DNA from: an uncultured Collinsella sp.
GTDB lineage: Bacteria > Actinomycetota > Coriobacteriia > Coriobacteriales > Coriobacteriaceae
Direction of reading: 5' to 3'
DNA: 29,704 nt
Assembly (NCBI GenBank): GCA_900551015.1
Contig: URUI01000019.1
Coordinates: 1 to 29,704, forward strand
A model generated the notes under the pieces. The model saw nothing but the letters and a program-made list of their open reading frames with translations, was not told where the DNA came from and did no database searches. Positions within the stretch are counted from its first letter, which is position 1. Each line of letters begins with the position of its first letter. The position numbers and the translations under genes were made by a program. Below are positions 14,057 through 21,575 of this stretch, piece after piece.

Positions 14057-16834
14057 ATGATTCTCAACGGACCGGGGATTAGCTATACCGAGCCCGATAT
14101 CGGCGCGGAGTTCGTGCCGCCGATACCGGAGCATCCGCGCGAGGCCATCGTCAAACTGTGTGAGCACTGCACCAACCGCCTGCTGCACCGCGACGAGCTG
14201 CTGGGCTACGAGTACTGGTCGTTTGCCGAGGCCGCAACCGACGAGCAGGCCGAAGTGCTCTGCAAGATGAAGATGCGCCGTCCCTATACGCTGCCCGAGA
14301 TGGTCAAGCTCACCGGCATGCCCGAAGCCGATATCGAGAAGATGCTCGACGACATGAGCTACACGGGTCTGCTCGAGTACAACTGGGAAAACCCCGAGCG
14401 CGCCAAGCAGTGGGTGCTGCCCATGCTGGTGCCGGGTTCTGCCGAGTTCCTCAACATGCGCATGGGTCAGCTCGAGGAGCATCCGGTCTATGCCAAGTTC
14501 TTTGAGCAGGCGTCCAAGGGACCGCTGTCCAAGGCCACGCCGATGGTGCCGCCCGGCGGTGCCGGCATCGGCATGCATGTCATTCCGGTCGAGAAGGCCA
14601 TCGATGCCGCGAGCACCTCGGTGCCGATCGAGCATATCGAGCATTGGCTCGACAAATACGATGGCAAATATGCCGCTAGCACCTGCAGCTGCCGCGCGAG
14701 CCGTCGCGTGATGGGAGAGGGCTGCGCCGACGACCCGGCCGATTGGTGCATCGCCGTGGGCGATATGGCCGACTACGTGGTCGAGACCGACCGTGGCCAT
14801 TACGTGACGCGCGACGAGGTCTACGACATTTTGCGCCAGGCCGAGGACAACGGCTTTGTGCACCAGATCACCAATATCGACGGCGAGAACAAGATCTTCG
14901 CCATCTGCAACTGCAACGTCAACGTGTGCTACGCCCTGCGCACCTCTCAGCTGTTCAACACGCCCAACCTGTCGCGCTCGGCCTATGTCGCCAAGGTCGA
15001 GAAGGACAAGTGCGTTGCCTGCGGTCGCTGCGTTGAGGTGTGCCCGGCCGGCGCCGCCAAGCTGGGCCAAAAGCTCTGCAGCAAAAAGGCCGGCGGACAG
15101 GTACCCGAGTATCCGCGCCAGGAGCTGCCCGATGCCACCAAGTGGGACCACACCAAGTGGTCGCCCAACTACCGCAACGATAACCGTATCGAGACGCACG
15201 AGTCCGGCACCGCGCCCTGCAAGACGGCTTGCCCCGCGCACGTTGCCGTTCAGGGCTATCTGAAGCTTGCGGCACAGGGGCGCTATGACGAGGCGCTGGC
15301 GCTCATCAAGCGCGAGAACCCGCTGCCCGCTATCTGCGGCCGCGTGTGCAACCGCCGCTGCGAGGATGCCTGCACCCGCGGCCGTGTGGACGCCGCCGTG
15401 GCTATCGACGAGGTCAAGAAGTTTATCGCCCAGCGCGATCTTGATGCCGCGACCCGCTATGTCCCGCCCGTGGTGACGCCGACACGCGCTGGCGGCTTCG
15501 ATCAGAAGATCGCCATCATCGGTGCCGGCCCGGCCGGTCTGTCCTGCGCCTTCTATCTGGCCGAGAAGGGCTACAAGCCCGTCGTGTTCGAGAAGAACGA
15601 GCGCCCGGGCGGCATGCTCACCTACGGTATTCCCAGCTTTAAGCTGGAGAAGGACGTTATCGAGGCAGAGGTCGAGATCATTCGCCTGATGGGCTCCGAG
15701 TTCCGCTATGGCGTGGAGGTCGGTCGCGATGTGACGCTCGACGAGCTGCGCGCGCAGGGCTTTAAGGCCTTTTATGTTGCCATCGGCTGCCAGGGCGGCC
15801 GCCTCGCCGGTATTCCGGGCGAGGCGGCCGAGGACGTGACCGTGGCCGTCGACTTTTTGCGCGAGGTCAACAGTGGCAAGATCGACGCGCTGCCCGGCCG
15901 CACCATCGTGGTGGGCGGCGGCAACGTGGCCATCGACGTCGCGCGCAACGCCTGCCGTCTGGGTTCCGAGCACGTTGAGATGTTCTGCCTGGAGAGCGAG
16001 GCCCAGATGCCCGCCAGCGAGGAGGAGCGTCGCGAGGCCGTTGAGGACGGCGCTCACATCAGCTGCGGTTGGGGCCCCAAGGAGGTTCACCTGGACGAGG
16101 CCGGTCGTGTGTGCGGTATCACCTTCAAGCGCTGCACGCGTGTCTTTGACGACGAGGGCCGGTTTGCGCCCGAGTACGACGAGAACGATCTGCGCCGCGT
16201 CGATGCCGACCGCGTGGTCATGTCGATTGGCCAGTCCATTGTGTGGGGCGACCTGCTGGCTGGCTCCAAGGTGGAGCTCGGCCGCGGCCAGGGTGCTCTT
16301 GCCGACCCCCAGACCTATCAGACCGCTGAGCCCGACATCTTTGTGGGCGGCGACGTCTACACCGGCCCCAGCTTTGCCATCGACGCCATCGCCGCCGGTC
16401 ATGAGGCCGCGGTGTCCATCCATCGCTTTGTGCAGCCGGGCTCCACGCTCACCATCGGCCGCAACCAGCGCCGCTACACCGCGCTCGACCGCGACGACGT
16501 TGTGCTCGAGAGCTACGACAACGCGAGCCGCGAGGTTGCGCATGTGGACCGCGAACGCGAGAAGGCCGCGCCGTTTAGCGAGTACGTCGAGACCTTTACC
16601 GAGGAACAGGTGCGCGCCGAGACCGCTCGCTGCCTGGGCTGCGGCGCCTCGATCGTCGACCCCAACAAGTGTATCGGCTGCGGTCTGTGCACCACCAAGT
16701 GCGCGTTCGACGCCATCCATCTGGATCGCGACCGCCCCGAGTGCTCAACGATGGTCAAATACGAGCAAAAGCTTCCCAGCCTGGGCAAGTACGCACTCAA
16801 GCGCGCCATTAAGATCAAATTCGGGAAGAAGTAA
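14057..16834 (+). CDS. FeS/FAD-dependent oxidoreductase (GltD/NfnB-like, multi-cluster)
   Basis: The protein is 925 residues. The N-terminal region (about 1-310) has cysteine groups CEHC, TCSCRASRRVMGEGC and ICNCNVNVC, resembling FeS proteins with a CxCR...C...C pattern. Next come a ferredoxin-like CVACGRCVEVCP (about 317-328), a GltD-type alpha-helical FeS domain (about 390-455, with CGRVCNRRCEDACTRG), an FAD Rossmann motif GAGPAGLSCAFYLAEKG (about 490), an NAD(P) motif VGGGNVAIDVARNA (about 618), and a second FAD segment VGGDVYTGPSFAIDAIAAG. The C-terminus has more cysteines: CLGCGASIVDPNKCIGCGLC. It probably moves electrons between NAD(P)H and a low-potential FeS acceptor in the cytoplasm; the partner is unknown. 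ATG 14057 follows AGAGAAGGG. The frame is open further upstream to 13379, but that part lies over tetR and is not coding. The divergent TetR is the likely regulator. Confidence 0.88.
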   Translation: MILNGPGISYTEPDIGAEFVPPIPEHPREAIVKLCEHCTNRLLHRDELLGYEYWSFAEAATDEQAEVLCKMKMRRPYTLPEMVKLTGMPEADIEKMLDDMSYTGLLEYNWENPERAKQWVLPMLVPGSAEFLNMRMGQLEEHPVYAKFFEQASKGPLSKATPMVPPGGAGIGMHVIPVEKAIDAASTSVPIEHIEHWLDKYDGKYAASTCSCRASRRVMGEGCADDPADWCIAVGDMADYVVETDRGHYVTRDEVYDILRQAEDNGFVHQITNIDGENKIFAICNCNVNVCYALRTSQLFNTPNLSRSAYVAKVEKDKCVACGRCVEVCPAGAAKLGQKLCSKKAGGQVPEYPRQELPDATKWDHTKWSPNYRNDNRIETHESGTAPCKTACPAHVAVQGYLKLAAQGRYDEALALIKRENPLPAICGRVCNRRCEDACTRGRVDAAVAIDEVKKFIAQRDLDAATRYVPPVVTPTRAGGFDQKIAIIGAGPAGLSCAFYLAEKGYKPVVFEKNERPGGMLTYGIPSFKLEKDVIEAEVEIIRLMGSEFRYGVEVGRDVTLDELRAQGFKAFYVAIGCQGGRLAGIPGEAAEDVTVAVDFLREVNSGKIDALPGRTIVVGGGNVAIDVARNACRLGSEHVEMFCLESEAQMPASEEERREAVEDGAHISCGWGPKEVHLDEAGRVCGITFKRCTRVFDDEGRFAPEYDENDLRRVDADRVVMSIGQSIVWGDLLAGSKVELGRGQGALADPQTYQTAEPDIFVGGDVYTGPSFAIDAIAAGHEAAVSIHRFVQPGSTLTIGRNQRRYTALDRDDVVLESYDNASREVAHVDREREKAAPFSEYVETFTEEQVRAETARCLGCGASIVDPNKCIGCGLCTTKCAFDAIHLDRDRPECSTMVKYEQKLPSLGKYALKRAIKIKFGKK

Positions 16835-16838
16835 TGAG

Positions 16839-16866
16839 GTTCCGCCGTTCTAACGAACGGCGGAAC
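16839..16866. terminator. 12-bp hairpin after the oxidoreductase
   Basis: GTTCCGCCGTTC (16839-16850) pairs perfectly with GAACGGCGGAAC (16855-16866) around a TAAC loop, five bases after the stop codon. There is no T-run, so it is a stable 3' hairpin rather than a classical intrinsic terminator. Confidence 0.6.
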
Positions 16867-16878
16867 TGCCGACGCTGC

Positions 16879-16979
16879 GCGGCACCCAGGTACCCCATCT
16901 TGCCCCTCAACTGCGGCGCCGCGGGCAAAAGCCCAGCGGACGCCTTGTTTCGGGGCAACCTGGGGTACCTGGGCGCCGC
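16879..16979. repeat. 100-bp imperfect palindrome before hypA
   Basis: Arms 16879-16906 and 16952-16979 match at 25 of 28 positions, including the perfect core CCCAGGTACCCCA/TGGGGTACCTGGG. The 45-base spacer holds a further GC-rich palindrome (GGCGCCGCGGG). It resembles in layout the inverted repeat at 3740-3813. Confidence 0.75.
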
Positions 16980-17029
16980 TCGCTGACGTTGAATTGACAT
17001 CGCATCGACCTCTGTCGAAAGGTTTTATC

Positions 17030-17458
17030 TTGCATGAATTGGGAATCGTTTACCACATCATTCGCGATGTTGAGAATGTGGCGCGCGCCAATGGCGTGCG
17101 TCGCGTTTCGAGCGTGACGTTGCTGCTGGGCGAGGTCTCGGGCGTCGTTCCCGACTTGTTGCTCGACGCTTGGCGCTGGGCGGCGGATAAAAAGCCTATC
17201 ACGCAGGGCGCGGAGCTTATCGTGGAGCCCGTCGAGGCCGTGACGCATTGCGAGGCGTGCGGCTGCGACTACGCGACGGTCGAGCACGGCAAGACCTGCC
17301 CCCATTGCGGTAGCGGCGAGACCTATCTGCTGCAGGGCCAGGAGGTCATGATCAAGCAGATCGAGACCCCCGACGAGGACCCGACAGACGCTGCCCCCGA
17401 CGGCCTATCCGATGCCCCCGATGCCGTCGACGCCGCCAACCCCCTCCACATCGCCTAA
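17030..17458 (+). CDS. hypA: Hydrogenase/urease nickel incorporation protein HypA
   Basis: The protein is 142 residues when started at TTG 17030. This is the natural start: it gives MHELGI, the invariant N-terminus whose His2 and Glu3 bind nickel, and GAAAGG (17017-17022) lies seven bases upstream. Zinc-binding cysteines are C74/C77 (CEAC) and C90/C93 (CPHC), followed by the typical LLQGQEVMIKQIE. A ~25-residue acidic Asp/Ala/Pro tail follows and is longer than in most HypA proteins (about 115). HypA passes Ni(II), with HypB, to NiFe-hydrogenase. No other hyp or hydrogenase gene is in the window. The preceding FeS/FAD oxidoreductase is on the same strand, but a long palindrome separates the two, so co-transcription is uncertain. 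Confidence 0.93.
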   Translation: MHELGIVYHIIRDVENVARANGVRRVSSVTLLLGEVSGVVPDLLLDAWRWAADKKPITQGAELIVEPVEAVTHCEACGCDYATVEHGKTCPHCGSGETYLLQGQEVMIKQIETPDEDPTDAAPDGLSDAPDAVDAANPLHIA

Positions 17459-17460
17459 CT

Positions 17461-17543
17461 TAGTCGTTGGGGACGTTCTTAAACGACTAGTCGAAAAAGA
17501 ACGTCCCCAATGACTAGCCATTTAAGAACGTCCCCAATAACTA
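17461..17543. repeat. Three-armed GGGGACGTTCTT palindromic repeat
   Basis: One forward arm (17461-17480, TAGTCGTTGGGGACGTTCTT) is followed by two inverted copies: 17497-17516 (19 of 20 matching) and 17524-17543 (18 of 20). Either inverted copy can pair with the forward arm, giving alternative hairpins. It starts two bases after the hypA stop. Confidence 0.85.
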
Positions 17544-17861
17544 CTTTGCTAGAGCATATCGCTCGCCATTAGTCAAGGCATAGCTGTTTAAACGAAATAG
17601 CCTCGGTCTCAGCACGTTTGCATCTGTTTAAAAGCGGTAATAATGACAGCATGCGCATATCCGTCGTGTAAGTATTGGTTGGGTATCAGTTATCAGCGGC
17701 AGATCAGCCAATGATGCTGGAATGTAATCAACTTGTAACAAATTAAGACGTTTAAACAAATAATGCTACCTTTTGCAGTTTTTCAAACAATTCTGCTGTA
17801 TTTGCAGCTATACTCCATAACTGTCGTGTAGGAAATACGTAGACAAAAAGGAGGTTATGTG
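17544..17861 (+). promoter_or_regulatory. Upstream region of the mannose-type PTS operon
   Basis: This 318-bp AT-rich gap contains three GTTTAAA boxes: GTTTAAAC 17586-17593, GTTTAAAA 17626-17633 and GTTTAAAC 17750-17757. TATACT near 17811 is a reasonable -10 element close to the gene, and AAGGAGG (17848-17854) is a strong ribosome binding site. I saw no convincing sigma-54 (GG-N10-GC) element. Confidence 0.4.
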
Positions 17862-18851
17862 ATGGTAAGTATTGTTCTTGCTAGCCATGGGGACTTGGCA
17901 GCTGGAATCAAGCAGACGGGCTCGATGGTCTTTGGCGATCAGCCGTCTGTAGCCGTGGTCTCGCTCGAGCCGAGCATGGGCCCCGACGACTTCCGTGCCA
18001 AGGTCGAGGAAGCAGTCGCTTCCTTCGAGGACCAGGAGCAGGTGCTCTTCCTCGTTGATCTGTGGGGCGGCACGCCGTTCAACCAGATCAGCGGGCTCAT
18101 CGAGGGCCACGATTCCTGGGCTATCGTCACCGGTGTCAACCTGCCTATGCTCATCGAGGCATATTCGCAGCGCTTTGACGCAAAGAACACTGCACATGCG
18201 ATCGCAAAACATCTCGTGACTGAGGCTAAGGCCGGCGTGCGCGTCAAGCCCGAGTCTCTGGAGCCCGAGGAGAAGAAGCCGGCTGCGGCCGCCGCTGCTC
18301 CTGCGGGTGCCATTCCTCCGGGAACGGTGATCGGCGACGGGCACATCAAGATCGCCCACGTCCGTATCGACACGCGTCTGCTGCATGGTCAGGTGGCCAC
18401 CACGTGGACCAAGCAGATCAACCCCAACCGCATCATCGTGGTCTCCGACGGCGTTGCTCACGACGAGCTCCGCAAGACCATGATCGAGCAGGCTGCCCCT
18501 CCGGGAGTCCACGCCAACGTCGTGCCCATCAAGAAGATGGCCGAGGTCGTCAAGGACACGCGCTTTGGCGACACCAAGGCGATGCTGCTCTTCGAGAACC
18601 CGCAGGATCTGCTCAGGGCCATCGAGGCCGGCGTCGACATCAAGGAAGCCAACATCGGTTCCATGGCCCACTCCAAGGGCAAGGTCGTCGTTACTAACGC
18701 CGTCGCCATGGGCGATGACGACGTCAAGACCATCGAGGCTCTCAAGGCCAAGGGCGTCAAGTTCGAGGTCCGCAAGGTTCCTTCGGATTCCTCCGAGGAT
18801 CTCGACGCCATGTTGAAGAAAGCTAAGGCCGAACTGGCCGCTCAAGCATAG
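17862..18851 (+). CDS. manX: PTS mannose-family EIIAB fusion
   Basis: The protein is 330 residues. The EIIA domain (about 1-125) has the phosphorylated histidine at H9 in VLASHGDLAAG and the stretch LVDLWGGTPFNQ. An Ala/Pro/Glu-rich linker (about 126-155) joins it to the EIIB domain (about 160-330), which has its phosphohistidine at H175 in RIDTRLLHGQV. It receives phosphate from HPr and passes it to the sugar crossing the EIIC/EIID channel. ATG 17862 is preceded by AAGGAGG with 7-bp spacing; an adjacent GTG at 17859 is in frame but less well placed. It is the first gene of an operon with EIIC 18 bp downstream. Substrate is inferred as mannose/glucose-like hexose; fructose, sorbose or amino sugars cannot be excluded. 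Confidence 0.93.
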   Translation: MVSIVLASHGDLAAGIKQTGSMVFGDQPSVAVVSLEPSMGPDDFRAKVEEAVASFEDQEQVLFLVDLWGGTPFNQISGLIEGHDSWAIVTGVNLPMLIEAYSQRFDAKNTAHAIAKHLVTEAKAGVRVKPESLEPEEKKPAAAAAAPAGAIPPGTVIGDGHIKIAHVRIDTRLLHGQVATTWTKQINPNRIIVVSDGVAHDELRKTMIEQAAPPGVHANVVPIKKMAEVVKDTRFGDTKAMLLFENPQDLLRAIEAGVDIKEANIGSMAHSKGKVVVTNAVAMGDDDVKTIEALKAKGVKFEVRKVPSDSSEDLDAMLKKAKAELAAQA

Positions 18852-18869
18852 TAAAGGAGGGTCCGATAC

Positions 18870-19688
18870 ATGTCTGCAATCACTATTCTGCTTGTTGCGA
18901 TTGTCGCGTTGCTTGCCGGTATGGAAGGCATTCTGGATGAGTTCCAGTTCCATCAGCCGCTCGTGGCATGCACGCTTATCGGTCTCGTAACCGGTCACCT
19001 TCAGGAGGGCATCCTCCTGGGCGGTTCGCTCCAGATGATGGCCCTTGGCTGGGCTAACGTCGGCGCCGCCGTCGCGCCTGACGCCGCTCTGGCCTCGGTC
19101 GCTTCTTCGATCATCATGGTGCTCGCCCTCAACGGTGGCGCCACCGATTCGGCCAAGGCCGTTACCGCCGCCATCGCCGTCGCCGTCCCGCTGTCGGTCG
19201 CTGGTCTGTTCCTGACCATGATCTGCCGTACCCTGGCTACCGCTATGGTTCACGGCATGGACGCCTGCGCCGAGAAGGGCGACTTCGCCGGCATCGAGCG
19301 TTGGCAGTACGCCGGCATCCTCATGCAGGGTGTTCGTATCGCCATCCCGGCAGTACTTCTGTGCATCATCCCGGCCGAGGCTGTTACCAACGCGCTTAAC
19401 GCTATGCCCGATTGGCTGTCCGGCGGCATGGCTGTCGGCGGCGGCATGGTCGCTTCCGTCGGTTACGCCATGGTCATCAACATGATGGCCACCAAGGAGA
19501 CCTGGCCGTTCTTCATCCTCGGCTTTGTCCTTGCTGCCATCCCTCAGCTCACGCTGATCGCCCTTGGCCTCATCGGCATCTCCCTTGCCCTCATCTACCT
19601 TGGCCTTAAGGATCTGGCCAAGCAGGGTGGCGGCATGGGCGGTGGCTCCGGTGACCCGCTCGGCGACATTCTGAACGATTACGAGTAG
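18870..19688 (+). CDS. manY: PTS mannose-family EIIC permease subunit
   Basis: The protein is 272 residues with repeated hydrophobic helices. It shows the family hallmarks GLVTGHLQEGILLGGSLQMM and MALGWANVGAAVAPDAALAS near the N-terminus, a long Ala/Val-rich middle, and a Gly-rich cytoplasmic tail (QGGGMGGGSGDPLGD). EIIC forms, with EIID, the membrane channel that moves and phosphorylates the sugar. AAAGGAGGG lies upstream of the ATG. The gene sits 18 bp after EIIAB and 16 bp before EIID, so it is co-transcribed. Confidence 0.93.
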   Translation: MSAITILLVAIVALLAGMEGILDEFQFHQPLVACTLIGLVTGHLQEGILLGGSLQMMALGWANVGAAVAPDAALASVASSIIMVLALNGGATDSAKAVTAAIAVAVPLSVAGLFLTMICRTLATAMVHGMDACAEKGDFAGIERWQYAGILMQGVRIAIPAVLLCIIPAEAVTNALNAMPDWLSGGMAVGGGMVASVGYAMVINMMATKETWPFFILGFVLAAIPQLTLIALGLIGISLALIYLGLKDLAKQGGGMGGGSGDPLGDILNDYE

Positions 19689-19704
19689 GAGGGGAGTGAT
19701 ACAT

Positions 19705-20625
19705 ATGGCAGAGAACAAGATTCAGCTCACCAAGGCTGACCGTAAGAAGGTTTGCTTCCGTCATCAGTTCCTTCAGGGCTCGTGGAACTACGAGCGTATG
19801 CAGAACGGCGGCTGGTGCTTCGCAATGATCCCTGCGATCAAGAAGCTCTACACCAGCAAGGATGACCAGATTGCCGCTCTTAAGCGCCACCTGGAGTTCT
19901 ATAACACCCACCCCTATGTTTCCGCCCCCGTCATTGGCGTTACCCTCGCCCTCGAGGAGGAGCGCGCCAACGGTGCTCCGATTGACGACGTCGCCATTCA
20001 GGGCGTCAAGGTCGGTATGATGGGCCCGCTCGCCGGCGTCGGCGACCCCGCCTTCTGGTTCACCCTTCGCCCGATTCTGGGCGCACTGGGCGCTTCCCTG
20101 GCCCTGTCCGGCAGCATCGCCGGTCCGCTGCTGTTCTTCTTCGCGTGGAACATCATCCGTTACGCCTTCCTGTGGTACACGCAGGAGTTTGGCTACAAGG
20201 TCGGCTCCTCCATCGCCAAGGACCTCTCCGGCGGTCTGATGGGCAAGGTCACCGAGGGTGCTTCCATCCTGGGTATGTTCATCATCGGCGCCCTGGTCGA
20301 GCGCTGGGTGTCCATCTCCTTCACCCCGGTCGTCTCCAAGGTCACGCAGTCCGCTGGCGCCTATATCGACTGGGCCAACCTGCCCGCCGGTTCTGAGGGC
20401 ATCAAGCAGGCATTGACGATGTACAGCTCTGTCGGTGCCAACGCACTCGACCCGGTGAAGGTCACCACGCTTCAGGCCAACCTCGATCAGCTCATCCCCG
20501 GCCTTGCCGCCGTGTGCCTGACCCTTCTGGTCTGCAAGCTCCTCAAGAAGAAGGTCAGCCCGATCGTCATCATCCTGGCTCTCTTCGCCGTCGGCATCAT
20601 CGGTCGCGTCTGCGGCTTCATGTAA
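19705..20625 (+). CDS. manZ: PTS mannose-family EIID subunit
   Basis: The protein is 306 residues from ATG 19705, which has AGGAGGGGAG upstream; an in-frame GTG at 19696 is too close to that site. The N-terminal cytoplasmic half has LTKADRKKVCFRHQFLQGSW and ERMQNGGWCFAMIPAIKKLY, then HPYVSAPVIGVTLALEEERA, all typical of EIID. A GPLAGVGDPAFWFTLRPI segment leads into the membrane, and hydrophobic helices lie at the C-terminus. It completes the EIIAB-EIIC-EIID transporter. It ends the tight operon; a terminator-like hairpin follows about 57 bp downstream. Confidence 0.94.
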   Translation: MAENKIQLTKADRKKVCFRHQFLQGSWNYERMQNGGWCFAMIPAIKKLYTSKDDQIAALKRHLEFYNTHPYVSAPVIGVTLALEEERANGAPIDDVAIQGVKVGMMGPLAGVGDPAFWFTLRPILGALGASLALSGSIAGPLLFFFAWNIIRYAFLWYTQEFGYKVGSSIAKDLSGGLMGKVTEGASILGMFIIGALVERWVSISFTPVVSKVTQSAGAYIDWANLPAGSEGIKQALTMYSSVGANALDPVKVTTLQANLDQLIPGLAAVCLTLLVCKLLKKKVSPIVIILALFAVGIIGRVCGFM

Positions 20626-20681
20626 GCACGCTTCGGCTTAAGACCGAGAGTTGCTAGGCAAGGGCTTTTGAGCCATTGAAA

Positions 20682-20726
20682 CGGACCGCACCCGGTGGGT
20701 ACACTGGATGCGGTCCGATTGTTTTT
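20682..20726 (+). terminator. Terminator or attenuator between EIID and DUF956 gene
   Basis: CGGACCGCA (20682-20690) pairs perfectly with TGCGGTCCG (20709-20717), followed by ATTGTTTTTATT. It would end the EIIAB-C-D message or reduce read-through into the DUF956 gene, which begins 20 bp later. Confidence 0.75.
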
Positions 20727-20745
20727 ATTGGAGGGCGAGGCGCGT

Positions 20746-21144
20746 ATGGCGCAATCTCAGAACAGCACGGTCGATTTGGCAACGCCGGCAACCTGCCTGA
20801 TGGGGCTTACCAGTCACGGTAACGTGATGGTGGGCAATAAGGCGTTTGAGTACTATAACGAGCGTAATCCCGAGGATTATATCCAAATCCCGTGGGACGA
20901 GGTCGACTATATTGCCGCCGAGGTTTTGCGCGGCACCAAGAAGATTACGCGTTTTGCCATCTTTACCAAAGAGAATGGCCACTTTACGTTTTCGACGCGC
21001 AATGACAAGGAAACGCTTCGCGCGGTGCGTAAGTACATTGACGAGGACAAGCTCGTTCGTTCGCCCGACTTTATCGATGTGACGGCCAAGGGCGCCAAGA
21101 GCATCCCCTCCGTCATCAAGAACCTTTTCCACAAAGGCAACTAG
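20746..21144 (+). CDS. DUF956 family protein (ManO-type, PTS-associated)
   Basis: The protein is 132 residues and soluble. It has the DUF956 pattern: ATCLMGLTSHGNVMVGNKAFEYY near the start, IPWDEVDYIAAEV in the middle, and FTFSTRNDKETLRAVRKYI. In many Firmicutes and Actinobacteria this family is the last gene of mannose-type PTS operons; its biochemical role is unsettled, perhaps regulatory. ATG 20746 follows GGAGGGCGAGG; the frame runs back to GTG 20695, inside the upstream hairpin, and is rejected for that reason. Expression may depend on read-through of the hairpin at 20682-20726. Confidence 0.88.
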   Translation: MAQSQNSTVDLATPATCLMGLTSHGNVMVGNKAFEYYNERNPEDYIQIPWDEVDYIAAEVLRGTKKITRFAIFTKENGHFTFSTRNDKETLRAVRKYIDEDKLVRSPDFIDVTAKGAKSIPSVIKNLFHKGN

Positions 21145-21168
21145 CCATTAAAGAGCGCCCCCCCTAAA

Positions 21169-21371
21169 GTGGGACGCGGTTTCCCATGAGGCTCGATCGG
21201 GAAAGTGCATCCCGGTTCGAGTGCCGATTGCGGGATGTAGTTTCCGGAACGGGCCCGTTTGGGAAACCGTGTCCCGTTTCGAGTCGAAATTCTGGGACAC
21301 AGTTTCCCAGCGAGGTCCCATGGGGAAAGTCTGACCCAGAATTTGCCTGGATAGTGGGACGCACTTTCCGG
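21169..21371. repeat. 62-bp-period tandem array of paired palindromic motifs
   Basis: A forward motif GGGAYRYRSTTTCC recurs at 21171, 21232, 21294 and 21356 (spacing 61, 62, 62). Its approximate reverse complement GGGAAASYNNRNCCC recurs at 21199, 21261 and 21323 (spacing 62, 62). Forward and reverse motifs alternate, so each can form a hairpin with either neighbour (e.g. 12 of 15 matches between 21171-21185 and 21199-21213). The sequences between them are diverged. No ORF with a plausible start is supported here. Confidence 0.75.
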
Positions 21372-21449
21372 AGGGCTGTTCCACCGCAACTTCGAAGAGT
21401 GGCTACACGCTGCATCACAACGTGTAAATCTGCTACACTAGTACAACAT

Positions 21450-21525
21450 GCCTCCGTAGCTCAGGGGATAGAGCACCGCTCTCCTAAAGCGGGTGTCGAC
21501 GGTTCGAATCCGCCCGGGGGCACCA
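21450..21525 (+). tRNA. tRNA-Arg (anticodon CCT)
   Basis: The acceptor stem GCCTCCG (21450-21456) pairs with CGGGGGC (21515-21521, one G-T pair). The D arm contains AGCTCAGGGGATAGAGC. The anticodon stem CCGCT/AGCGG encloses the loop CTCCTAA with anticodon CCT, and the T arm has GGTTCGAATCC. The 3' ACCA is encoded (21522-21525). It decodes AGG arginine codons. Accessory DNA begins downstream, so it may mark an integration site, but I found no second copy of its 3' end in the window. Confidence 0.97.
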
Positions 21526-21575
21526 GAAAAATCGCAGGTCAGGAGTTAATTTTGCTTCTGACCTGTTCTGGTTTT
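21522..21575 (+). terminator. Terminator of the tRNA-Arg gene
   Basis: CAGGTCAGGAG (21535-21545) pairs with CTTCTGACCTG (21555-21565) at 10 of 11 positions. An outer pair, ACCAGAA (21522-21528) with TTCTGGT (21566-21572), extends the stem into the CCA end, and TTTT follows. Confidence 0.7.

Noticed and set aside
17544..17861. Sigma-54 promoter with LevR-type control of the PTS operon
   Set aside because: I searched by eye for GG-N10-GC (TGGCAC-N5-TTGCW) and found no adequate match; no LevR/ManR gene is adjacent.
21169..21371. CRISPR array
   Set aside because: The repeats are imperfect, alternate in orientation, and the inter-repeat sequences are diverged copies of each other rather than unique spacers. 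No cas genes are present.
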